Positions 1 to 8,549 of a stretch of DNA of 64,000 nucleotides are shown in pieces. Numbering within the stretch: the stretch's first letter is position 1; every line of letters begins with the position of its first letter. A model generated the notes under the pieces. It worked only from the letters and a program-made list of their open reading frames with translations. It was not told the DNA's origin and ran no database searches. Source of the stretch: Isosphaeraceae bacterium EP7 (lineage in GTDB: Bacteria > Planctomycetota > Planctomycetia > Isosphaerales > Isosphaeraceae); contig CP151667.1 of the NCBI GenBank assembly GCA_038400315.1, forward strand, positions 3,111,174-3,175,173. The letters run 5' to 3'. A program made the translations under genes and the position numbers.

Positions 1-1
1 G

Positions 2-1741
2 AGTCGGCCTCTCACCAGCGAGGAAAAGCGAAATCCTTCAACCATACCTATCGACGCTCGTGTATATCGGCTTAGTGATTTAATGAGTCAGAGCATTGGG
101 AGAGATAAAGGAGAGGGCGCAGCGTGTTGGTTCTCCGTTAGGATTGGAGATAGGGAATTTCTTCCCAGCATACGAAATCGTTGGAAGACCAACGAGGCCG
201 GCATGGGTCGCCTGGTCGCGGCAAAACGAATTCAGGTTACTGGAAACACACTGGCTTACATTAGATTAATTAATGATTTTCCTGCTTACCCAATCACCAA
301 CAGCTGGAGCGATATTGGTGGGATACAGAGTAGATCTGACCCGAAAATTTACGTAGTACAAACTGCGACTACTGCCGTCGAACGCTGCATTCTCATGACC
401 ACCGACCCCGGCGACCTCATCCTAGACCCAACATGCGGCAGCGGCACAGCGGCCTACGTCGCCGAACAGTGGGGCCGGCGGTGGATCACGATCGATACGT
501 CCCGCGTCGCGCTGGCGCTGGCTCGCACCCGGCTCATGGCCGCTCGCTTCCCCTATTACCTGCTCGCCGATTCGCCCGAAGGCCGCAAGAAGCAGGCGGA
601 TCTGACGGCCACGCCGACCGACATCGACGCACCCTCCACGCGACGCGACATGCACAAGGGGTTCGTCTACCGCACCGTACCGCACGTCACCCTCAAGAGC
701 ATCGCCAACAACCCCGACATCAGCGAGGGGATGACCCGCGACCAGATTGACAAGGCGATCACCCGGCACGCCGAGTCGGAGACGCTGTATGACCAGCCCT
801 ACGAAGACAAGGGGATCGTGCGGCTGACCGGGCCGTTCACCGTGGAAAGCCTGTCGCCCCACCGCAGCCTGCCCACCGGGACTACCGACGAAACCCCCGC
901 GCCCACCACGCCCGCATCCGTGGCGTCGGCCGGCTTCGGCACGATGATCCTGGACAATCTGCGCAAGGCCGGCGTGAAGGGGACGGACAAGGCGCAGCGG
1001 ATCACGCTCGCCCGGCTCGACCCGTTCCCGGGCGAATTCATCCACGCCGAAGGCGAGACCGACACCGGCACCGCCGTGCGCGTCTGCGTCGGCCCCGAGT
1101 TCGGCACGATCGGCGACGCGGAGATCAAGAAGGCCGCGATCGAGGCGATCAGGGGGAGCCGGTGCGAGCTGCTGCTCGTCTGCGCCTTCGCGTTCGAGGC
1201 CAGCGTCCACGAGCAGACGGCCGAGCTGACCAAGGAGATCAAGTTCGGCAAGCTGGCCATCCTGCCGGTGCGGATGAACCCGGACCTGGCGATGGGCGAC
1301 GAGCTGCTGAAGAAGACCGGGGCCGGCAACCTATTCACCGTGTTCGGCGAGCCCGACCTGAAGCTGACCCAGGTCAACGGTCAGGTCACCGTCGAGATCC
1401 GCGGCGTCGACGTCTTCGACCCCAGCACAGGCGCCGTCCGCACCGGAGACACCGACGACATCGCCTGCTGGTTCATCGACACCGACTACGACGGCCAGAG
1501 CTTCTTCGTCCGCCACGCCTACTTCCTCTACGGCGGCAAGAACACGACCGAAGGCCCCTACGACAAGCTGAAGAAGGCCCTCCGCGCCGAGATCGACGAA
1601 GGCGAGTGGTCCAAGCTCTACAGCGCCACGAGCCAGCCGTTCGACCTCCCGACGACTGGCAAGATCGCCGTGAAGGTCATCAACCACTTCGGCGACGAGG
1701 TGCTGAAGGTCTACCCGGTGAATACACCTAAATCAAGTTGA
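2..1741 (+). CDS. Mod-type site-specific DNA methyltransferase, 3' part (5' end outside window)
   Basis: C-terminal part of a large adenine-specific DNA methyltransferase of the type III Mod-like kind. The reading frame is open from base 2 through the ATG at 83, and the residues before that ATG (ending VYRLSDL) fit the family, so the gene starts left of the window. The SAM-binding motif I is plain: LDPTCGSGT, followed by AEQWGRRWITID and SRVALALARTRLM. Having motif I near the C-terminal side fits beta-class enzymes; the catalytic motif IV (D/S-PP-Y/F) should lie upstream, out of view. The C-terminal half (GNLFTVFGEPD, IACWFIDTDYDGQSFFVRHA, VKVINHFGDEVLKVY) is the conserved tail of this family and appears full length. 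A helicase/nuclease partner would be expected nearby but none is in the window. An IS3 remnant begins directly at the stop codon. Confidence 0.88.
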   Translation, partial: SRPLTSEEKRNPSTIPIDARVYRLSDLMSQSIGRDKGEGAACWFSVRIGDREFLPSIRNRWKTNEAGMGRLVAAKRIQVTGNTLAYIRLINDFPAYPITNSWSDIGGIQSRSDPKIYVVQTATTAVERCILMTTDPGDLILDPTCGSGTAAYVAEQWGRRWITIDTSRVALALARTRLMAARFPYYLLADSPEGRKKQADLTATPTDIDAPSTRRDMHKGFVYRTVPHVTLKSIANNPDISEGMTRDQIDKAITRHAESETLYDQPYEDKGIVRLTGPFTVESLSPHRSLPTGTTDETPAPTTPASVASAGFGTMILDNLRKAGVKGTDKAQRITLARLDPFPGEFIHAEGETDTGTAVRVCVGPEFGTIGDAEIKKAAIEAIRGSRCELLLVCAFAFEASVHEQTAELTKEIKFGKLAILPVRMNPDLAMGDELLKKTGAGNLFTVFGEPDLKLTQVNGQVTVEIRGVDVFDPSTGAVRTGDTDDIACWFIDTDYDGQSFFVRHAYFLYGGKNTTEGPYDKLKKALRAEIDEGEWSKLYSATSQPFDLPTTGKIAVKVINHFGDEVLKVYPVNTPKSS

Positions 1742-1913
1742 TCTGACCAATTTGCGGCACACTTGAACGACCGGCGTATCGGCCTTGGCCTGCCTCAGTG
1801 CGAAGACGATCGGCTCCTCGGTGAACTTGCTCTTCTTCATCGCTCGGGCCTCCGATCCGAGGCCGATTCTCCCATGACGGTTCTCAAATGCGATGGACTC
1901 GATTCCGGGGTCA
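1742..1913 (-). pseudogene. IS3-family orfA remnant with its outer terminal repeat
   Basis: Reading leftwards from an ATG at 1838-1840 gives MKKSKFTEEPIVFALRQAKA and then a short stretch ending VCRKL, closely matching the first ~30 residues of the OrfA at 9382-9648. Homology stops at about 1748 where the methyltransferase tail begins, so the rest of the element has been lost. The outer part, 1881-1913 (TCTCAAATGCGATGG and then GGGGTCA), also resembles the right end of the intact element (9692-9729), so this is a true IS end and not a chance match. Confidence 0.75.
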
Positions 1914-1985
1914 AGCGCAGCTCAGGAAATTGAAGAGGCTGCGTCCGCGTGATACCGCGGGCCTGACGCCGCCGAACCCGGCGGC

Positions 1986-2718
1986 TCAGCGGCTCGCATC
2001 GGGGCCACCACCCCAGGCGGCCAGGGCGTCCTCTGTGCCGCGGCGCGGGATGCCGTTCTCCTCCAATAGCCCCGCAGTTGCGGCCTCCATCTCGCGCCGC
2101 GAGAAGACGAGGGTCTCGGACAGCTCCCCGAAGAAGCGGATGGTCAGATGTTCGCCGGTCACGTCGCGCAGCAGCCCGATCAGGTGGGCGAGATTCCTGA
2201 CCGGGATCCCGTCGACGTCCTTGACCACCTGGCCGAACGGGTCCTGGTAGCCGCGAGCCATCGCGTGCGGGAGGATCGGTGAGGCGACCACGACGAGTTC
2301 CTCCCCCGGGAACGCGACCCGGTCGCCCGCGCAGGTCACCAGCGGGCTGCCCGGCATCGCGGGCGGGTTTCCCTCGGCATACGCCGGGATCGCATCGGCG
2401 GCCGCCGGCGAGAAGACCAGCGGGCCGTGCACGAAGTAGGCCGGATATCGGCCCGAGTATGGCCTGATCAGCCGATCGTCCTCCCGGGTCACCTCCATGC
2501 CGGCCTCCACCGGCCTGCCGCCGCGTTTCAGGGTGATGGGCACGGCGCCGCCCGTCGCGAGGGCGGGGACGAGGCTCGAGAACGGCAGCCGCAGGCCCCC
2601 CCGGGCGTCGACCATGCCCTCGTTGTCGACGATTGAGGGACCGACGTGAGTGAGGACGTCCCCCTTGCGAAGCGAGGTCAGGAGCATCCGCCGATGCGAG
2701 TACGCCGAGCCAGGAGGT
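1986..2718 (-). pseudogene. C-terminal fragment of a DegP/S1C-type PDZ serine protease
   Basis: The readable frame covers a PDZ-like module (LRKGDVLTHVG ... AVPITLKRGG) followed by the region seen after the first PDZ in DegP/Deg-type proteases (YFVHGPLVFSP, GEELVVVAS, DPFGQVVKDVDGIPVRNL, FSRREMEAA). No trypsin-like catalytic domain (His-Asp-Ser) precedes it. The frame is closed by a TAA about 33 bases before the nominal ATG at 2687, within 20 bases of the stop of the upstream DUF1559 gene. I infer a decapitated gene left by a deletion or insertion. If translated from 2687 it would give 233 residues without protease activity. Confidence 0.6.
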
Positions 2719-2736
2719 TAATTCTTGGGAAGCGTA

Positions 2737-3753
2737 TCAGTCCTCGGCGCCGATCACCTCGCCGCCGCTCCTCGTCGAGAGGGCCTGGAAGACACCCCGA
2801 GTGGTTCCCTTGGCGACCCGATACGGGCCGGCCGGGTCGAACGTCAGGCCGACGGGCAATCCGGTCCGCGGGTCGTAGGCCCAGGCATTGATCGACTCCT
2901 TGAAGAAGCGGACTGAGCCGTCGGCGAAGGCGAAGTTGCAGCCGCCAGGGTGGAAGCTGGAGGTACCGCTGATGTAGGCCGCCATCCTGGGGTCGCTGGA
3001 GTCGCCGAAGAGCTCGTCGACCCGCCGGTGGGAGTTCATCGGCCAGAGTGTGCAGAACAGCGTATCACCATAATTGGCCGTAGCCCACCAGTGCCACCAG
3101 GTCGCCGAGGACTTGTTGAGCAGGCCGTGGGCGCGCTCGCCGAGCAGGAACGTGTTCGACGTCCCGTCGGTGATGTCAGCCATTCTGGTGCTGCTGGAGA
3201 GGTGAAAGAGCCCGTTCATATGGGCCTGCGGGATAGGATCCTGCTGGAACCAGAGCTGCCAGGTGCCGGAGTTTCCCGCGTAGCTGGTGTAATGCATCGA
3301 CGCATCGCCGGGGTCCAGGATCTGGACGACCCTCCGCTCGGCGACCCCAGGGTCGCTGGGGCACTGGAGGAAATTCAAGCCGACGCCGAAAATCGTCGTG
3401 TTGGCCGAGTTGTGCACGTTGCCGTCGAAGTTGATCGTATTGAACAGCGCCTGCTGATCCATCTGGGGGAGGACGGAGACGAAGACGCTGTGATTGCTAT
3501 ACATCCGATTGACATTCGTGAACATCCTCTGGAAAGGGAAGCCCATCGGCATCGTTCCGACTATCTCCGTGTAGTGGACCGTGGCGAGGGCCAGCTGTTT
3601 GAGGTTGTTGTTGCACTGCATCCGTCGGGCGGCTTCTCGCGCCGACTGGACGGCCGGCAGGAGCAACCCGATCAGGACGGCGATGATGGCGATCACCACG
3701 AGTATCTCGATCAACGTGAAGCCTCGTCGCCGCCGGGGGAGAATCTTGGCCAT
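2737..3753 (-). CDS. DUF1559 family prepilin-like protein
   Basis: 338-residue member of the planctomycete DUF1559 (SBP_bac_10) family. It opens with a type IV prepilin-like leader, RRRRGFTLIEILVVIAIIAV, with the G/F cleavage context and Glu at +5, followed by the family signature LLPAVQSAREAARRMQCNNN. Near the C-terminus is the usual HPGGCNFAFADGSVRFF. These proteins are thought to be processed like pseudopilins and displayed at the cell surface; the precise job is unknown. It lies 61 bases downstream of the small lipoprotein gene on the same strand, at the end of the sigma factor/kinase set, and may be co-transcribed with it. Confidence 0.92.
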   Translation of the reverse strand: MAKILPRRRRGFTLIEILVVIAIIAVLIGLLLPAVQSAREAARRMQCNNNLKQLALATVHYTEIVGTMPMGFPFQRMFTNVNRMYSNHSVFVSVLPQMDQQALFNTINFDGNVHNSANTTIFGVGLNFLQCPSDPGVAERRVVQILDPGDASMHYTSYAGNSGTWQLWFQQDPIPQAHMNGLFHLSSSTRMADITDGTSNTFLLGERAHGLLNKSSATWWHWWATANYGDTLFCTLWPMNSHRRVDELFGDSSDPRMAAYISGTSSFHPGGCNFAFADGSVRFFKESINAWAYDPRTGLPVGLTFDPAGPYRVAKGTTRGVFQALSTRSGGEVIGAED

Positions 3754-3814
3754 AGCACTCTCTCCTCACTTTCCAGAGGAACGGGGCGGGGGGTAGCCGG
3801 TTAACTCGGACAGA

Positions 3815-4024
3815 TCAGCGTCGGGGCGAATTCGGGCGTGGTCGTCGAACAGTGGTCTTCGATACGGGAGGCCCCGACGCGTCGCGGCCGGGGAGGACCA
3901 TCACCTTGCTGGTGGGCCGGTCCCGGGGCGCGTCGACCGATCCGAGGCCCTGGGGGCCGCAACCAGGCGCGGCGGGCATCATCGCCATGACGACGGCAAT
4001 CGTGATCCACCACCGGAATCTCAT
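3815..4024 (-). CDS. small lipoprotein
   Basis: 69 residues. The start MRFRWWITIAVVMAMM is a hydrophobic signal ending in a lipobox-like AAPGC, with Cys22 as the expected lipidated residue; the remainder is short, polar and Pro/Arg rich. The ATG overlaps the stop codon of the preceding kinase gene (ATGA at 4021-4024), which argues for translational coupling. Short lipoproteins of this shape are common beside DUF1559 genes in planctomycetes. Function unknown. Confidence 0.72.
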   Translation of the reverse strand: MRFRWWITIAVVMAMMPAAPGCGPQGLGSVDAPRDRPTSKVMVLPGRDASGPPVSKTTVRRPRPNSPRR

Positions 4025-7000
4025 CGCGTGCCTCCCGTCCATGGCGACCCGTCCCATAACTTCAAGAACCCGTCTTGGTCCGCCGAGGCGATTGTCCGTC
4101 CGTCCGGGCTGAACGCCACGCCCCAGACGTAGTTCGGATGACCTCGCAGAGCGATTAGCTCCTGGCCGGCATCGACGTCCCAGATCCGGACGGTGTGATC
4201 GGCGCTGGCCGAGGCAAGCCGCCGCCCGTCGGGGCTGAAGGTGACGCCGGTGACCCACATCTTGTGCCCTTTGAGTGGCCGGCCCTGGGGGCGACTGTTC
4301 TTGGCATCCCAGATGCGGAGAGTCCCGTCGGAGCTGGCCGATGCGAGCTTCCTGCCATCCGGGCTGTAGGAGATCCCTTTGATCAACTGCTCGTGGCCTT
4401 CGAGCGCCGCGAGGGGGCGCCTCGACTCCGCGTCCCAGACCCGGAGGACCTTCCCGACGGCCGCCGCGATTTGCCGCCCGTCGGGGCTGAAGGTCACATG
4501 GGGCACCCCGGCTTCGAGTCCTCCGATCGTTCCCAGCATGCTCCCCGTGGCTACGTCCCAGACGACCACGTCACCACCGGGACTGCGGTATTCCCCGCCG
4601 GCGGAGGCGAGCCGCTGCCCGTCGGGGCTGAAGGCCACGCTCCAGGCGACCCCCCTGTGGGCCCGCAGGGTATGGATCGCCAGGCCGGTCGCCGCATCCC
4701 AGATCATCACCTCGCCCGGGCGATCGGACTGCTTCCAGTCCCCCGCGGCCGAGGCGATCCTCCGGCCGTCCGTGCTGAACGCCACGCCATAGACCGGGGC
4801 CGAGTGGCCGGACAGGGTCGTTAGCAGCCGGCCCGATCGCACCTCCCAGATCCTCAAGGCCTGATCCATGCCGGCCGAGACCAGGAGCCGGCCGTCGCGG
4901 CTGAAGGCCACAGCCGACGCCCTCGAGGAGTGTCCGGCCAGGGTCCGGGCCTCCGGGGTGGCCTCCGCATCCCAGACCTTGACCGTGCCGTCCTCACCGC
5001 CGGTGACCAGGCGACGGCCGTCGGCGCTGAACGCCAGCCCGAAGAACGGCCCGCGGTGGCCTCGCAAGGTGATCAAGACACGACCGTTCTCGGCGTCCCA
5101 GATCTGGGCGGAGCCATCGTCGCTGGTCGAGGCGATCCGTCGGCCGTCGGGGCTGAAGGCGACCCGGTTCACGCAGCTCCCGTGGCCCCGATACGCCAGC
5201 ACCTTCCGATAATCGCCGGCATCCCAGACGTGGACCATGGCATCGTACCCCCCGGCCGCGATCCGAGTCCCGTCCGGGCTGGATGTCACGGACATCGCGC
5301 CCCCCTCGACCGGCAGTTGACTCAAGACCTTGCCCGTCGCCGCGTCCCAGACCCAGACCTGGCCGGGCTTCCGATCGGGGTCGGCGAGGTTAGACTTTCC
5401 CACGAACCCCACCAGTCGCGAGCCGTCCGGGCTGAACGACGCCGAATAGCTGGGCTCGTCCGGCACCGGGATCATGAGCCGTTCCCGGCCCGTCTCCGCG
5501 TCCCGGACCTGGACCCAGCCATCCGGCACGGGATCGCCACTCGAGATCACGATCTCCCGGCCGTCTCGGCGGTAGGCCACATAGCCGTCGGCGTTCATCG
5601 GCCCCAGGCCCATATCGATGATCGCGCGACCGGTCGCTACCTCGTGGACCAGGAGCTTGGAGGGCTGATGAATCGAGCCGCAGACCGAGGCCAGCCTCGT
5701 CCCGTCGGGGCTGAAGGCCACCGCGCAACGCCCCGCCCCATGTCCTCGCAGGGCCCTGATCTCACGCCCGGTCGCCGAATCCCAGATCCGGACGACGCGA
5801 TCCAATCCTCCCGTGGCGATGAGCCGGCCGTCGGGGCTGATCGCCACCGAGTAGACGAGGCCCTCGTGGGCCGGGAAGGACATCAGCTCGGTGTGAGTCT
5901 GGCGCTTCAGGTAGTGACGTTCCCAACCCCAGTTGTCCTCGGGGCACTCCTCCAGCAATTCCTCCGTCCGGGCCGGGTTGTTCTCCCGGAGTTCGCGATC
6001 GGCGGAGAGGATCCGGTTGAAGTAGCGGACCTGGCGCTCGGCCTTCAACGCGAGGTCCTTCTCGGCATAGGCGATCGTTAGCCGAGAGTGGTAGGTCAGG
6101 GCGACCGCCAGCCCGACCAGGGTCAGGGCCGCCACCCCGCTCATGCCCACCAGCGACGCCGCCGCCGGGTGACGCCGAACCCACTTCGCCGCCCGCTCCG
6201 CCGCGCCCGTCCGCCGCGCCAGGATCGGCTTGCCCTCCAGCCACCGCTCCAGGTCGTCGGCCAGGGTCGCCGCCGAGTCGTACCGCCTGGCCGGCCCCTT
6301 CTCCAGGCACTTTAGGCAGATCGTCTCCAGGTCCCGGTCGACCTTGGCGTTGATCGCCGATGGCCGCTCGGGCGCCCGCTCCCGGACCTGCTCCAGCGTC
6401 TCCAGGAGCGAGCTGCCGCGGAACGGCGCCCGGCCGGTCAGGCAGGCGTAGAGCACCGTCCCCAGCCCGTGGACATCGGACGAGGTCGTCACTGCCCCCC
6501 GACGCCCGCTCGCCTGCTCGGGGCTCATGTACGGGACGGTCCCGGCGATCTGGCCCGACTCGGTCGTCAACTCGACGCCGATCCGCATGGCCAGGCCGAA
6601 GTCGGTGACGTGGGGGCGGCCCTCGGCGTCGATGAGGATGTTGGCGGGCTTTAGGTCGCGGTGCAGGATGCCCCTCTGGTGCGCGTGGTGGACGGCCCTG
6701 GCAACCGTGACGACCAGCCTGGCCGCGGTCCGGGGATCGTCGCCGTAGCGGGCGAGCTGGCGGTCGAGGCTTCCCCCCTCGACCAGCTTCATGCTGAAGT
6801 AATGCTGGCCCTTGTGCTTGCCCACCTCGTAGATCGGCACGATGTGGTCGTGGTCCAGCTCGGCGACGGCGCGGGCCTCGGCGTGGAGCCGCTTGATCTC
6901 CTCGTCGTCGGCCAGCCGTCCGGCCAGGAGCATCTTCAGGGCCACGACCCGGCCCAGGCTGACCTGGCGGGCCCGATAGACCCGGCCCATGCCGCCGCGG

Positions 7001-7443
7001 CCGATCGGCTCGATCAGCTCGAAGTCGCCGAAGTACTGGACGCGAGTCCCCGGCGGGAAGGCGTCGGCTCCATTGACGCCCGGCGGCGGGGACGGGGAAC
7101 GGCCCGGCCCCTCGGCTAGCGACGCGGTCGCGCGACCGGAGGCGACAGTCGAGGCCGAGGCCTGGCCAACGGTCTCTGCGCGGGCGTCGGACGTCCCGAC
7201 CATCGCGGCGTCCGGGGTGTCCTTATCGGCTCCGGCTCGGATCGAGTCAGGCGGGACCAACCGGGCCATCTCGCCCTGGTCGGAGAGGAACTGGAGGAGG
7301 TCCGGCTCCAGGTCCGGGTGCTCGGCGAGCCAGACGTCGAGGGTGGGGGCGCGGCCGGCGTCGAACGACTCCAGGTATTCCCCGATGACCCGCTCCAGCC
7401 GCTCCCGCCTCTCATCGCTGTCAAACTGTTCGGTCGGCTCCAT
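4021..7443 (-). CDS. Ser/Thr protein kinase with 14 WD40 repeats
   Basis: 1140-residue receptor-like kinase. After a low-complexity N-terminus, a Hanks-type kinase domain starts near residue 141 (FELIEPIGRGGMGRVY), with VALKML, the catalytic loop HRDLKPANIL (Asp263) and DFGLAM. A transmembrane segment lies at about 428-452 (VAALTLVGLAVALTYH). From about 520 to the end I count 14 WD40 units (typically GH...VAFSPDGRRLAS...D..VRIWDA), enough for two seven-bladed propellers, presumably on the far side of the membrane as a sensor or binding platform. The ATG at 7441-7443 overlaps the stop of the sigma-factor gene (TGATG), so that ATG is preferred over the GTG one codon upstream. Substrates cannot be deduced. 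Confidence 0.95.
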   Translation of the reverse strand: MEPTEQFDSDERRERLERVIGEYLESFDAGRAPTLDVWLAEHPDLEPDLLQFLSDQGEMARLVPPDSIRAGADKDTPDAAMVGTSDARAETVGQASASTVASGRATASLAEGPGRSPSPPPGVNGADAFPPGTRVQYFGDFELIEPIGRGGMGRVYRARQVSLGRVVALKMLLAGRLADDEEIKRLHAEARAVAELDHDHIVPIYEVGKHKGQHYFSMKLVEGGSLDRQLARYGDDPRTAARLVVTVARAVHHAHQRGILHRDLKPANILIDAEGRPHVTDFGLAMRIGVELTTESGQIAGTVPYMSPEQASGRRGAVTTSSDVHGLGTVLYACLTGRAPFRGSSLLETLEQVRERAPERPSAINAKVDRDLETICLKCLEKGPARRYDSAATLADDLERWLEGKPILARRTGAAERAAKWVRRHPAAASLVGMSGVAALTLVGLAVALTYHSRLTIAYAEKDLALKAERQVRYFNRILSADRELRENNPARTEELLEECPEDNWGWERHYLKRQTHTELMSFPAHEGLVYSVAISPDGRLIATGGLDRVVRIWDSATGREIRALRGHGAGRCAVAFSPDGTRLASVCGSIHQPSKLLVHEVATGRAIIDMGLGPMNADGYVAYRRDGREIVISSGDPVPDGWVQVRDAETGRERLMIPVPDEPSYSASFSPDGSRLVGFVGKSNLADPDRKPGQVWVWDAATGKVLSQLPVEGGAMSVTSSPDGTRIAAGGYDAMVHVWDAGDYRKVLAYRGHGSCVNRVAFSPDGRRIASTSDDGSAQIWDAENGRVLITLRGHRGPFFGLAFSADGRRLVTGGEDGTVKVWDAEATPEARTLAGHSSRASAVAFSRDGRLLVSAGMDQALRIWEVRSGRLLTTLSGHSAPVYGVAFSTDGRRIASAAGDWKQSDRPGEVMIWDAATGLAIHTLRAHRGVAWSVAFSPDGQRLASAGGEYRSPGGDVVVWDVATGSMLGTIGGLEAGVPHVTFSPDGRQIAAAVGKVLRVWDAESRRPLAALEGHEQLIKGISYSPDGRKLASASSDGTLRIWDAKNSRPQGRPLKGHKMWVTGVTFSPDGRRLASASADHTVRIWDVDAGQELIALRGHPNYVWGVAFSPDGRTIASADQDGFLKLWDGSPWTGGTR

Positions 7444-8009
7444 CACGCCTCCCCTCTGGACTCTCCAAGCATCTGCCTCAGCGCCCGCAGCCCCCGCTGG
7501 AGCAGGCCCCCCACCGCCGCCGTGCTCCGACCGACCTCCTGGCCAATCTCGGCCATCGACATGCCCCTCAAGTACCGCAGCTCCACGGCCCGTCGCTGGT
7601 CGACGGGCAGGCGGGCCAGGGCATCGGCCAGGCGGAACAGCCCCTCATCTCGCTCCATCCGGCTCAAGGGAAGCGATTGACCGGCCGCCAGCCAGGCCTC
7701 CAGCCGCCGCGAGGATCGCCCCAGCGCCTCGTCCAGCGAGCGTTCCCGTCCGGCCGCCCCGTCGCCGTACTTCCGGGCCGCGTCGACCACGGCCCTCGCC
7801 AAGATCATCCTGAGCCAGGCCGCCTGCTCGCCATGGGTCTTCCCCCGGAACTGGTCCCGCTTCTCGTGGGCCTTGAGCAACGTCTGCTGGACCACATCGG
7901 AGGGGTCGAGCTGGCCCCGGAGCCGGCCGTCGATCTGGAGCCGGGCGAGCAGGAGGAGATAGTCGCGATAATCTTCGAGCGGCGGCACCCGGTCGGCGTC
8001 GAGTGTCAT
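7443..8009 (-). CDS. ECF-type RNA polymerase sigma factor
   Basis: 188 residues, the normal size of a two-domain ECF sigma factor. Region 2 includes LDPSDVVQQTLLKAHEKRDQF and AWLRMILARAVVDAARK; region 4 includes LPVDQRRAVELRYLRGMSMA followed by IGQEVGRSTAAVGGLLQRGL, the helix-turn-helix that reads the -35 element. Planctomycetes encode groups of ECF factors linked to Ser/Thr kinases, and here the stop codon overlaps the kinase start (TGATG). I infer that the kinase controls this sigma factor directly or indirectly; no anti-sigma gene is seen next to it. Confidence 0.93.
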   Translation of the reverse strand: MTLDADRVPPLEDYRDYLLLLARLQIDGRLRGQLDPSDVVQQTLLKAHEKRDQFRGKTHGEQAAWLRMILARAVVDAARKYGDGAAGRERSLDEALGRSSRRLEAWLAAGQSLPLSRMERDEGLFRLADALARLPVDQRRAVELRYLRGMSMAEIGQEVGRSTAAVGGLLQRGLRALRQMLGESRGEA

Positions 8010-8388
8010 CGCTCCCCCTACAGATAGAGACGGAGCCGGCTTGTAAATTCAGCGCGTCTCAATAATAAAATATCCGAATCGCACGGCTTCAGACGGTGGA
8101 ATGGGGTTCGCCGGAATTTGGTCGGCGGGAGTATGAGAGGGGTTATGAAGCTGAGGACACGTCGATCCGGGTACCTGGGCCGGGTGGCTTCGGCAAAGCA
8201 TATGGATATCATCGACTTCGCCATAGGCGAGAAGTAAAGACGTCAAAGCGTAAACCTACAAGGCCCATCAGTTCAATAGGCTACGTGCGAATCCCGATAA
8301 TTTGGGACGCGTCCTGCCGTCCGGCCCTGGGCCGGGTAGAGGCCCACGCCATCGGGACGACCGCGGTGACCGCCAGGGTCACCGCGAC
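8010..8388. other. intergenic region upstream of the ECF sigma gene
   Basis: About 380 bases with no convincing gene. The part next to the sigma gene (8040-8080) is AT-richer than its surroundings (for example CAATAATAAAATATCC) and is where its promoter should lie, but I cannot assign -35/-10 boxes. The far end holds the 8362-8386 hairpin and abuts the IS3 terminal repeats. Short frames here have no family features. Confidence 0.5.
8362..8386. repeat. perfect 9-bp inverted repeat next to the IS3 end
   Basis: CGCGGTGAC, a 7-base loop, then GTCACCGCG. It ends two bases before the outermost copy of the IS3 left terminus at 8389. It could be the hairpin of a terminator (no T-run follows) or the structure chosen as an insertion target. 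Confidence 0.6.
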
Positions 8389-8549
8389 TGACCTGCCCCG
8401 GAAAGTTGGACCAGCTAAACGAGAGCTTTTCGGTCGGATTGACCCGCTGACCCGACCCGGAAAGTTGGACCAGCTAAACGAGAGTTTTCCGGTCGGACTG
8501 ACCCGCCCCGGAAAGTTGGACCAGCTAAACGAGAGTTTTCCGGTCGGAC
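8389..8549. repeat. three copies of the IS3 left terminus in tandem
   Basis: Copies begin at 8389, 8448 and 8499 with TGACCTGCCCCGGAAAGT, TGACCCGACCCGGAAAGT and TGACCCGCCCCGGAAAGT. All continue TTGGACCAGCTAAACGAGAG and then a near-identical CTTTTCGGTCGG or TTTTCCGGTCGG. The innermost copy carries the orfB stop codon (8525-8527) and is the functional left end; the outer two are partial duplicates, also containing the last codons of orfB. Confidence 0.85.

Noticed and set aside
8389-8549. Possible CRISPR array from the repeated units
   Set aside because: Only three copies, irregular spacing, and the repeat is the end of the IS3 element including orfB codons.
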